A stretch of DNA of 16,486 nt from an uncultured Sphingomonadales bacterium (GCA_903828025.1 CAIKKO010000137.1:1-16486); one strand, 5' to 3'. Counted from the first letter of the stretch, positions 7,126 to 14,497 are shown. Made by a program: numbers and translations. The notes: generated by a model from the letters alone, not told the origin.

Positions 7126-9372
7126 ATGACATTGCATTCGAACGAGGGGCCGCAATCGCCGCGCCGCCGCCTTTTCCGGGGCGGAACGGGAGCCAGCTCT
7201 GCTCCATCCGCAGGCGCGGCAGGGGAGCAGGCAATTATCACGCCGCTGCCCATGCTCGAAGCGCTGGAATTGCTCGCTCTGGCGCGCGGGATCACCACCG
7301 ACCGCGCCGCGCTCGCGGCCGCTCTGCCGTTGGCGCAAGACGCGCTGGCCGCCCGACTGGCACCGCTGGCCCTGTCGCGGATCGGGATCGAGGCACACTG
7401 GCGGCCGCTTGCGGCGCATGCGCCCGAAGCCACCGACCTGCCGCTGCTCGCCCCGCTCGCCACGGGCGGCGCGGTGCTCATCATCGGCTGCAGCGATGGC
7501 ACGGTGCGGGTGCGCGATGCGGCGGGTGAGCAGGCCTGCAGCTTTGCCGCGCTGCGCCCGATGCTGGCCGACGAGGTGCTCCATTCGGGGCTCGCCGATC
7601 CGGTCAACGGCGCGAGCGATGGTCAGGAACGCGATCTCATCCGCCGCAATCCCAAGCTGTGGCTGCTCGGTGCCTATCTTGGCGAACGCCGCGCGTTGGG
7701 GCAGATGCTGCTGGCCAGCGCGCTGCTCAATCTCTGCGCGCTGGCGATCCCGCTCTACATGCGCGCGATTTATGATCGGGTGGTGCCCAATCTCGCGATC
7801 GAGAGCCTCTGGGCGCTTTCGATTGGCGTGGTCATCGTGCTGGTGTTCGAACTGCTGCTCAAGAAAGTGAAGTCGCGCTTTGTCGACCGGGTGGCGACCC
7901 GGGTCGGCCAGGCGGTGCAGCACCGCGCTGTCGTTGCCGTGCTGCGCGCGCGCGCGCCCAGCCCCGGCATGGGCTTTGGCGCGATGCTGACGGGGCTGCG
8001 CGATCTGGAACAGCTTTCGCTGCTTGTGCCGCAGGCCATCGCCACGTTCTGCGTCGATCTGCCGTTTGTGGTGCTGATGTTCTCGCTCATTGCCGCCATC
8101 GGCGGGCTGACCGTGATGGGGCCGATCATCGGCGCGCTCGGGCTGCTCGGCTTCGGCATGGTCACGAACCTCGCGCTCAAGCTTGCGAGCCGGCGCACGA
8201 GCAAGCTGGTGCAGGCGCGCAGCGACCTGACCGCAGAGCTCACCAGCGGCTGGACCACGATCAAGGCCAACCATGCCGAGGGCCTGTTCGAAGGGCGCTG
8301 GGATGTGCTTTCGGACCACCTCGCGATCGGCAACAAGGTGGTGCGCCACTGGTCTGAATTGCCCGCAGCGGCGTCGGGCCTGCTGGTCCAGCTGGTCACT
8401 GTCCTCGTCGTCGTGATCGGCGTGCTCGAGATCAAGGCCGGGGCAATGACCACTGGTGCGCTGATCGCGGTGGTCATGCTCACCGGGCGCGCCATGGTGC
8501 CTGTCGCCGCGACAGTCGCGATGTTCGCGCGGGCTTATCAGAGCCTCGCCCAGTTCAACGCGCTTGCTGGCCTGCTTCAGGCCGAGCCCGAGCGCGATGT
8601 CTCCGATCCGGCCATCAGCCACGCGCCGGTGCGCGGCGCGATCCGCGTTGCGGGGCTGGGGCATACCTTTGCGGGGAGCGGCGCGCCGAGCCTGAGCGGC
8701 CTGTCCTTCGCGGTGCGGGAGGGCGAGCGGGTGGCGCTGATCGGCAAATCGGGTTCGGGCAAATCGACCCTGCTTCAGCTGCTCGCGGGTCTGGTGCCCG
8801 CGCAAGACGGGCTCATCACGCTCGATGGCCATGCGCTCGACCGGTTCTCGATCCCGCATTTGCGCCGCAATGTGATCTACAGCGCGCAGGATGCGATGAT
8901 CTTCGAAGGCACGATCTGGCACAACATCCTGCTCGGCATGCCCGAGCCTGCCGCCGAAGTGGTCGAACGCGCGATCCGCTGCTCGGGGCTCGACAGCTTT
9001 GTGGCGCGCACTGCGGAGGGCTATATGCGCGCAGTCGGTGCGCGCGGTTCGGCCTTGTCGGGCGGCCAGCGCCAGGCACTGCTGCTCGCCCGCGCGCTGG
9101 TGCGCGATCCGGCGGTGCTGCTGCTCGACGAGCCGACCGCCTCGCTCGATATCGCCAGCGAGCAGGCCGTGATTGCGGGCCTTGGCGAAGCGACGCGCGG
9201 CAAGACGCTGATCGTGGCGACGCATCGGCTGGCCCTGCTCGAGATCGTCGACCGGGTGATCTGGCTGGAGGACGGGCGGATCGTGGCGGATCGGCCCAAA
9301 GCCGAAGTGCTCGCCCAGCTCGCCGCGCAGAGCGACCGGAAGGCAAGTAAAATCCCTAAGGAAGCAGCCTGA
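7126..9372 (+). CDS. type I secretion ABC exporter, HlyB/LapB family (permease-ATPase)
   Basis: This encodes a 748-residue inner-membrane exporter that hydrolyses ATP to push an unfolded substrate through the type I channel. Residues about 38-155 form a C39-peptidase-like domain without the catalytic cysteine motif, so it probably docks the substrate rather than processing a leader. A six-helix membrane domain spans about 190-470. The ATPase domain has Walker A GKSGSGKST (540-548), Q-loop Q588, signature LSGGQ (644-648), Walker B VLLLDEP (664-670) and H-loop H700. All catalytic residues are intact. The ATG at 7126 is preferred: a longer in-frame start at 7030 would add 32 residues that look non-coding. 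It opens the plus-strand series of secretion genes, and the next gene starts 92 bases on. Confidence 0.93.
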   Translation: MTLHSNEGPQSPRRRLFRGGTGASSAPSAGAAGEQAIITPLPMLEALELLALARGITTDRAALAAALPLAQDALAARLAPLALSRIGIEAHWRPLAAHAPEATDLPLLAPLATGGAVLIIGCSDGTVRVRDAAGEQACSFAALRPMLADEVLHSGLADPVNGASDGQERDLIRRNPKLWLLGAYLGERRALGQMLLASALLNLCALAIPLYMRAIYDRVVPNLAIESLWALSIGVVIVLVFELLLKKVKSRFVDRVATRVGQAVQHRAVVAVLRARAPSPGMGFGAMLTGLRDLEQLSLLVPQAIATFCVDLPFVVLMFSLIAAIGGLTVMGPIIGALGLLGFGMVTNLALKLASRRTSKLVQARSDLTAELTSGWTTIKANHAEGLFEGRWDVLSDHLAIGNKVVRHWSELPAAASGLLVQLVTVLVVVIGVLEIKAGAMTTGALIAVVMLTGRAMVPVAATVAMFARAYQSLAQFNALAGLLQAEPERDVSDPAISHAPVRGAIRVAGLGHTFAGSGAPSLSGLSFAVREGERVALIGKSGSGKSTLLQLLAGLVPAQDGLITLDGHALDRFSIPHLRRNVIYSAQDAMIFEGTIWHNILLGMPEPAAEVVERAIRCSGLDSFVARTAEGYMRAVGARGSALSGGQRQALLLARALVRDPAVLLLDEPTASLDIASEQAVIAGLGEATRGKTLIVATHRLALLEIVDRVIWLEDGRIVADRPKAEVLAQLAAQSDRKASKIPKEAA

Positions 9373-9464
9373 AGTCGGGGCCCCCGGGCCCTTAAACACA
9401 AGGCCTTATCGCTCGTTAAGCATGTCGGTGCGCGTCTCGCGCCGCAATTTCCAAGGAGCAGGTC
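9373..9464 (+). promoter_or_regulatory. spacer with possible hairpin and ribosome binding site of the MotB-like gene
   Basis: This 92-base gap holds a short GC hairpin (gggcc 9378-9382, ggccc 9387-9391) followed by ttaaaca, a possible weak terminator or pause. A CTTA-N7-TTAA pattern lies at 9405-9419. AAGGAG at 9453-9458, six bases before the GTG at 9465, is a strong ribosome binding site and settles the GTG start of the next gene. Confidence 0.45.
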
Positions 9465-10196
9465 GTGGCAGGCGCATCCGCCGACGGCGAAGTCAATCAC
9501 TGGCCGGCCTTCGTGGACGTGCTCACCACCGTGATCATGGTGGTGACCTTCCTGCTCGTGATCATGAGCGCGGCGGTCATGCAGCTCTCGCAGCGGGTGA
9601 TTGCCAATTTCAAGCAGCAGATGATCCAGCAGCAGGCCCAGCATGTTGGCAAGGATGGCAAGCCTATCCTGCCGGTGGCCTGCGCTCCGGGTGCGGCCCC
9701 GATCCTATCGCCGCGCGATGCGCAGGCCGGAACCTCGGTTTCCGAGCTTGGCGCGGTGCTGCGCTCGCCCACGGTGACCGACGGGGCCGAGCGCCTCTCG
9801 ATCCGCACCCGCGACACTGCCGATACGCTGCAACTGCAGGTCAAGGCGGTGGAGCAGCCCGATGACAGCAAGGGGGTCGAGGTCAAGACCGCCGACGCTT
9901 TGCTCAAGATTGCCTTCGCGCCCAACGCCGCCACATATGACGAGGCCAATTCGGGCCGGATCATCGGCTTTGTCAAAGGCAAGTCCAAGCCGGGCACCAA
10001 ATACGAGATCTGGTCCTTCGCACCGCAGACGCGCTCGCTGTCCGAAGCGCAGCGCCTTGCGTTCTACCGCGCCGCGATGACCCGCAACCTGCTGCTGCGG
10101 GCCGGGATCGCCCCCACCGATGTCACGACGCAGATCCGGGTGACCGATGCATCGTCGGCCGATGGCCACATGGTGCGCGTGGTGATCAAGCCATGA
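9465..10196 (+). CDS. MotB/OmpA-like inner-membrane protein (putative SiiA-like motor subunit)
   Basis: This encodes a 243-residue protein with a short cytoplasmic N-terminus, one transmembrane helix (about 14-39) and a periplasmic region. The helix opens WPAFVDVLTTVIMVVTFLL, and D18 aligns by eye with the proton-binding aspartate of MotB (YADFMTA). After a linker, residues about 140-243 resemble an OmpA/MotB peptidoglycan-binding domain: LLKIAFAPNAATY, then SEAQRLAFYRAAMTRNLLLR followed by AGI. The usual GHTD motif is replaced by SFAPQ, so peptidoglycan binding may be altered. I chose the GTG at 9465 because of a strong AAGGAG. Its last four bases overlap the MotA-like start (ATGA), implying coupled translation. 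In Salmonella SPI-4, the MotB-like SiiA pairs with SiiB to form a proton channel for the adhesin secretion system. The same role is inferred here. Confidence 0.8.
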   Translation: MAGASADGEVNHWPAFVDVLTTVIMVVTFLLVIMSAAVMQLSQRVIANFKQQMIQQQAQHVGKDGKPILPVACAPGAAPILSPRDAQAGTSVSELGAVLRSPTVTDGAERLSIRTRDTADTLQLQVKAVEQPDDSKGVEVKTADALLKIAFAPNAATYDEANSGRIIGFVKGKSKPGTKYEIWSFAPQTRSLSEAQRLAFYRAAMTRNLLLRAGIAPTDVTTQIRVTDASSADGHMVRVVIKP

Positions 10197-11926
10197 TCGC
10201 CCGGCTCTTCCGCAAATCCGCAGGCCATCCGGCCAGCGTCCGGCCACACACTGGATCCGATCCGATGGAAAAGAAGCTTCGCTCCGAACTGTTCAAGATG
10301 ACCGCTATCCTGGTGGTCCTGATCGGGCTGGGCATCTATGCTTATGATTTCGTGGTGTCCGGCATCAAGGCGAAGATGGCGCTCAACCTGTCGATCTTCG
10401 CGATCTTCGGGATTGCCGCGGGCATCGCCTTTCGCAACGTGCTGACGCTGCGCAACGAAGTCGTTGCGCTCCATGCGCTGCAGGTCGATTACGGCGAGCG
10501 CGCCAAGCGCCCGCGCGATCCCTATGCCCGGCCGGCCATCGTTTTCCGCGAGCCCGAGTTGCTCGGCCAGGGCTACCGGCTGATTGCGGAGGAACTGGGC
10601 AAGCAGGACAATCTCGAGATCGGCGCGGGCACGGTCCAGACCCTGCTCCATGACGTTGATCAGCGGATCAACGACCGCAAGTCGACCATCCTCTATTTCT
10701 CCGGCCTGATGGTGTTTCTGGGCCTGCTCGGCGCGTTCATGGGCCTGATGAAGACCGTCCACTCGGTGTCCGATCTGATCGGCGCGATGGACGTTTCGGG
10801 CAAAGGCGGCACCGACAGCTTCGGCAAGATGATCGACGGGATGAAGGCCCCGCTCAACGGCATGTCGGTGGGCTTCAGCTCATCGCTGTTCGGCCTGATG
10901 ACCTCGATGGTTCTGGGCGCGCTCGAGCGCTGCATGACCAGCGCGATGAAGACGCTGCGCAATGAATTCGAACACTGGCTGACCAATCTGGCGCAGCTCG
11001 AATCGAACCAGTCCGAAACCGCGAGCCAGCCCGCGCACGATTTCTCTGCGGTGCGCAAGGCGATCCAGGCCGGGGCCGCCGAACTGGCCGAACTGCGCGC
11101 CGCGATCATCGGTCTGGCGCACGGAGCGCAGGCCAATCAGGCCGAGATCGCCGGGCTCACGCTAGCGGTTTCGCACTTGTCCGGGGTCATCAACGATCTG
11201 GCCGATCCCCGCCAGATCCTGCGCCCGGTTTCGGACGCGGTGGCCGATCTGGCGCGCAACCAGTCAGACATGCTGGTCCAGTTCAGAGGGATCTACGAAG
11301 ATGCCGAGGCGGACCGGGCGCATATTCGCGGGACGCTGGCGGCGCTGGGCGCGTTGCTCGAACGTTCGGCCACGCTCGATGGCGACGAGATTCACCGCCA
11401 GCTCGATAGCCTGATCACGCTGGCGGGCGAGCCGGTCTATCGCACCGCTCACGAGCCGCGTGCAGCTACCACCCCAGCCCCAGCCGGCCGCATCGGACAG
11501 ATGCTGGCGCGGCTTGCCGGATGGCTGGGCCTGTCCCCGCTCCGCTCCGCGCGGCGCACCTTGCAGGAGGCACGCGCGCTGCGGATCGAAGTGCGCGAAG
11601 GACTGGCCGCCAACCGCCGCGCCACGCGCGAATTGGCGGCGCGGCTCGATCGCCGGATGCAGCGGCTGGCTGTCGCCTCGGCGCATAGCCGCGACGCGAT
11701 CGCCCGGCTCGATTCCCGTGCGCGGGATCAGCAGGCCGCGATCGAAACGCTGTCTGGCGCGCTCAGCCCGGCGACCGAGGAGGATTCCATCAGGCTCGGC
11801 GATGCGCGCAGCCAGATGGAGCGCCTGCGCCGCCGCCTCGACACCCGCTTTGAGGAAAGCCGCCCCGAATCCGGGACCAGCTTGCCCGATACCGACCTCT
11901 CAACCCGCCAACGCGGAGCACTATGA
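10193..11926 (+). CDS. MotA/TolQ/ExbB-like proton-channel protein with long helical tail (putative SiiB-like)
   Basis: This encodes a 577-residue inner-membrane protein. Four transmembrane helices are visible at about 37-55, 62-80, 165-188 and 224-245. The last two carry the MotA/TolQ core: FSGLMVFLGLLGAFMGLMKT and PLNGMSVGFSSSLFGLMTSM. Between helices 2 and 3 is a cytoplasmic segment of about 85 residues. After helix 4 comes a soluble tail of about 330 residues, predicted mostly helical, with an Arg/Ala-rich second half (450-555) that looks coiled-coil forming. TolQ/ExbB lack such a tail. ZorA of the Zorya defence system has a long one, but the genes here are secretion genes. The ATG at 10193 overlaps the preceding stop; an alternative is M25 at 10265. 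Together with the MotB-like partner it should form a proton-driven motor. Its role in secretion is inferred from SiiAB. Confidence 0.8.
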   Translation: MIARLFRKSAGHPASVRPHTGSDPMEKKLRSELFKMTAILVVLIGLGIYAYDFVVSGIKAKMALNLSIFAIFGIAAGIAFRNVLTLRNEVVALHALQVDYGERAKRPRDPYARPAIVFREPELLGQGYRLIAEELGKQDNLEIGAGTVQTLLHDVDQRINDRKSTILYFSGLMVFLGLLGAFMGLMKTVHSVSDLIGAMDVSGKGGTDSFGKMIDGMKAPLNGMSVGFSSSLFGLMTSMVLGALERCMTSAMKTLRNEFEHWLTNLAQLESNQSETASQPAHDFSAVRKAIQAGAAELAELRAAIIGLAHGAQANQAEIAGLTLAVSHLSGVINDLADPRQILRPVSDAVADLARNQSDMLVQFRGIYEDAEADRAHIRGTLAALGALLERSATLDGDEIHRQLDSLITLAGEPVYRTAHEPRAATTPAPAGRIGQMLARLAGWLGLSPLRSARRTLQEARALRIEVREGLAANRRATRELAARLDRRMQRLAVASAHSRDAIARLDSRARDQQAAIETLSGALSPATEEDSIRLGDARSQMERLRRRLDTRFEESRPESGTSLPDTDLSTRQRGAL

Positions 11927-12279
11927 TGGCAGGCCTGCGCCTCAATCCGTTCAGCCGGAAGAAGATTTTCGCGCGCGCGGACGCCCGCCACGTTTGCCAG
12001 ATCGACGGCGAGATCGTGCTCACCGAAAAGATGGCCAGCTATGAGGGGCGGCTGATCAACTTGTCGCTGGGCGGTGCGATGTTCCGCCCGCGGCTGGCCT
12101 ATCTCATGAACCGGCGCGGGGTCGCGGTGGAAGTGCAGGTGGCAGGCCTCGCGATCAAGGGCGAGATTGTCGCGACCACGCCGCAGGGGTTCGGCATCCG
12201 CTTTGACGAACCGCTGACCGAACCGGCGCTAGCGCATCTGCTCGCCCGCGACATGGCCGCCCACAGCGCTGCGGCCTGA
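11923..12279 (+). CDS. PilZ-domain c-di-GMP-binding protein
   Basis: This encodes a 118-residue cytoplasmic protein that is almost only a PilZ domain. Both signature motifs are intact: RxxxR as R18-A-D-A-R22, and (D/N)x(S/A)xxG as N46-L-S-L-G-G51. It should therefore bind cyclic di-GMP, a second messenger for sessile life. The start overlaps the MotA-like stop as ATGA. A second ATG directly follows, and GGAG at 11915-11918 is seven bases before that second ATG, so translation may begin one codon later. Overlap with the motor genes implies it acts on them or on the secretion complex, much as PilZ proteins such as YcgR act on the flagellar motor. This control role is inferred from position and motif. 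Confidence 0.88.
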   Translation: MMAGLRLNPFSRKKIFARADARHVCQIDGEIVLTEKMASYEGRLINLSLGGAMFRPRLAYLMNRRGVAVEVQVAGLAIKGEIVATTPQGFGIRFDEPLTEPALAHLLARDMAAHSAAA

Positions 12280-12390
12280 CCCCCGGGCGGGAGCCCGCAA
12301 GGGTTTCTCCTTAGCCCCTGCTTGCGCACCGCTTAACCATGTTGGCCGCACATCAGGCTTGGGATCCACGATCTTTCTGAGGAGGCCCAG
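12280..12390 (+). promoter_or_regulatory. spacer before the TolC-type gene with its ribosome binding site
   Basis: This 111-base gap contains a small hairpin (cgggc 12284-12288, gcccg 12293-12297) with no clean T-run, so a terminator is doubtful. A TTGC-N7-TTAA pattern lies at 12322-12336. GGAGG at 12381-12385, five bases before the GTG at 12391, is a near-ideal ribosome binding site and fixes that GTG as the start. Confidence 0.45.
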
Positions 12391-14346
12391 GTGCCGCATT
12401 TGCTTGCCCGTTTGCCGCTCACGGCGCTCGCCACGTGTCTGGCGAGCAGTGCCGTCCTGTCTGGGGCGATCCCGGACGCGCGCGCTGCCGAACCACGGCC
12501 GTTGGCTTATGTCTTTGACGGGTTCGACGGGCCCGATCTTGCCACCGCACCGGGCCTTGCCGGAAAGTTGCCCGATGCGCGGATCGATCTGGTGCAGCCG
12601 GTGCCGACTTTGCCGGCCCAGACTTTGCCGACCCATACTTTGACGGCCCCGGCTTTGCCGCAAGGGCCCATGCCCGATGGCACCCCGCTCGCGGCGGTGC
12701 TCTCGGCCAGCTTGCCAGCCGCGGCACCCGATCTGGCCCAGCCGGACGACCAGCCGCTAACCGGGAGCAAGGCCAGCAACACCGCCATCGGCGAACTCCC
12801 CCCGGTCGATCCTGCGCAATCGCCAGTCCTTGGGGCTGCTGCCGTGCGCGTGGCCCCGGTCAGGCCCGCCGTGCTTTCGCTGCTCGATGGACCCGGACCG
12901 CTGCCCGCGCTGCGCCCGATATCAGATCCGGTGCAGGGCCCGGCCGATTCCGCTGCAGGCGGTGGCGATCCGCCGGAAACCGATCCGCGTATCGACAATT
13001 CCGCAGCCGCAGCGATTGCCGCAGCCGATGCGGATGCCGATACGCCAGCCGATCCTGCTGCCGCGCCCGCGCCGGACAAGCCGGGGGATGCCGAATCGCT
13101 GACCGATGCGATTGTCGCTTCGCTCAAGGGCAATCCCGAAATCCAGATCGCGCTCGCCCAGCAGGATGACGCGATGTACGGCGTTGACGAGGCGCGGGCG
13201 GGCTATCTTCCGCATGTCGACGTGACGGCGGCATGGGGGCGGGAATTCGCGCGCAGCGTGCCGCAGACCGCCACCCAGCGCTATCGCAGCGAAGCGACGA
13301 TTTCGCTCAACCAGAACCTGTGGGATTTTGGCGTCACCATCAACGATATCAAGCGCGCGCGGGCGACCTACCGCTCGGCGCAGTGGGGCACGCGCGAGAA
13401 GATCGAGGCGATTTCCTACGATATCGCCAATGCCTATCTGGGCGTGCTGCAGCAGCAGAAGCTGGTCTCGCTGACCGAAGGCGAGATTGCGGCGGTCAAG
13501 AAGATCTTGCGCATCGTGACCGTGCAGAAAGATCTCGGGCTCACCACTTCGGCGGATGTCGAGCGGGCGCAGACCCGGCTCGACAATATCCGCTCGCAGC
13601 TGCTCGATCGGGGCAGCGCGCTGCAGCAGGCGCGCGAGGCCTACAAGCGCCTGACCGACCATATGCCAAGCCATGCGGCAGACGTGCCGGCAGCGGGCCA
13701 GGCTCTGCCCGAAAGCGCGGATGCCGCCGTCGACATGATCGACACGCACAGCCCCCGTCTGGCGCAGGCGGTCGAGGATCGCCGTTCGCTCGACAAGCAA
13801 TACGACAGCCAGGCGGATTCGACCTTGCCGCGCATCGGTTTGACCGTGGCGAGCGATTACAAGCAGGATGTGCTCGGCTCGACCGGCCGCGCGATTGATG
13901 CGCGCGCGATGGTGACATTCTCGTACCGGCTTTACAACGGCGGCGCGACCACGGCGACCAAGCGCCGGATCGGGGCGCGGCTGCGGCAGGCCGATTACGA
14001 GCTGGATCGCCGCCGCCGCGAGGTCGAGCAGGACCTGCGCATCGACTATTCGGCGCTGGGTGCCGCGCACGAGAAGATCGCCACGATTGACGCCGAAATC
14101 GCCTCCGCCGAGCGGGTGGCCGATCTCTACAAGCAGCAGTTTCGCGGCGGGCGGCGCACAGTGTTCGACTTGCTCGACAGCGAGCAGCTGCTGTTCGACG
14201 CCCGCGCCAAGCAGATCAGCAACCAGATTGCCCTGCGCGCTGCGGAATACCGCGTGCTGCAGAAGCTTGGCGGGCTGTTCGATCTGGTGAGCGGCGGGAA
14301 GCCGCTGCCGGCGCTCGCGGTGCCCGCGCCCGGCTCCGACGACTGA
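12391..14346 (+). CDS. TolC/LapE-type outer-membrane secretion protein with long N-terminal extension
   Basis: This encodes a 651-residue outer-membrane channel component for type I secretion. A signal peptide (about 1-32, ending DARA) is followed by about 200 residues of low-complexity Ala/Pro/Asp-rich sequence with short pentapeptide repeats at 73-92. The TolC fold then starts near residue 235 (ESLTDAIVASLKGNPEI) and shows the two-fold helical repeats with ARAGYLPHVDVTAAWG, LNQNLWDFGV and, in the second half, LPRIGLTVASDYKQ, SYRLYNGG and FRGGRRTVFDLLDSEQ. TolC family proteins are usually 420-500 residues, so the size excess is the extension. GTG with GGAGG is the start. The extension would lie in the periplasm or at the outer-membrane entry. 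Its function is unknown. Confidence 0.9.
   Translation: MPHLLARLPLTALATCLASSAVLSGAIPDARAAEPRPLAYVFDGFDGPDLATAPGLAGKLPDARIDLVQPVPTLPAQTLPTHTLTAPALPQGPMPDGTPLAAVLSASLPAAAPDLAQPDDQPLTGSKASNTAIGELPPVDPAQSPVLGAAAVRVAPVRPAVLSLLDGPGPLPALRPISDPVQGPADSAAGGGDPPETDPRIDNSAAAAIAAADADADTPADPAAAPAPDKPGDAESLTDAIVASLKGNPEIQIALAQQDDAMYGVDEARAGYLPHVDVTAAWGREFARSVPQTATQRYRSEATISLNQNLWDFGVTINDIKRARATYRSAQWGTREKIEAISYDIANAYLGVLQQQKLVSLTEGEIAAVKKILRIVTVQKDLGLTTSADVERAQTRLDNIRSQLLDRGSALQQAREAYKRLTDHMPSHAADVPAAGQALPESADAAVDMIDTHSPRLAQAVEDRRSLDKQYDSQADSTLPRIGLTVASDYKQDVLGSTGRAIDARAMVTFSYRLYNGGATTATKRRIGARLRQADYELDRRRREVEQDLRIDYSALGAAHEKIATIDAEIASAERVADLYKQQFRGGRRTVFDLLDSEQLLFDARAKQISNQIALRAAEYRVLQKLGGLFDLVSGGKPLPALAVPAPGSDD
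12607..12666 (+). repeat. 15-bp tandem repeat inside the TolC-type gene
   Basis: Four adjacent 15-base units start at 12607, 12622, 12637 and 12652, each built on actttgccg-cccag with a few changes. In frame they encode TLPAQ, TLPTH, TLTAP and ALPQG. They lie in the disordered extension, so copy number could vary without breaking the channel. Confidence 0.8.
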
Positions 14347-14497
14347 AATTCGCGCGCGCGCGGCCGTTCCCTTTGGTTGTTCCCGCGTCGGCCCCGCTCC
14401 GGCGCATACGTGAAATCCCTGCAGTCCGGCCGGACCAAGCCCTAAGCTGGCCCCGGTATACCGGACACCCAGCATTCGAGCCAGAATTTGAGGTGGT
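14347..14497 (+). promoter_or_regulatory. upstream region of the RTX protein gene with two palindromes
   Basis: This 151-base gap starts with an alternating CG run (14351-14362). It then has two perfect 12-base palindromes 17 bases apart: gtccggccggac at 14424-14435 and ccggtataccgg at 14453-14464. The second contains a TATACC that could serve as a -10 element. The pair would suit operator sites for a dimeric regulator of the adhesin gene. GAGG at 14490-14493 lies just before the ATG at 14498. Confidence 0.5.

Noticed and set aside
7081..9399. A 772-codon open frame on the minus strand opposite the ABC exporter gene.
   Set aside because: The peptide is His/Arg/Gln-rich with no recognisable domain, and the opposite strand encodes an exporter with all catalytic motifs intact. 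It is an antisense shadow caused by high GC.
10193..11926. The MotA-like gene as part of a Zorya (ZorA/ZorB) phage-defence system.
   Set aside because: The long tail and MotB-like partner are reminiscent of ZorAB, but no ZorC/ZorD or ZorE-like gene is present and the pair lies inside a type I secretion locus, so a SiiAB-like role fits better.
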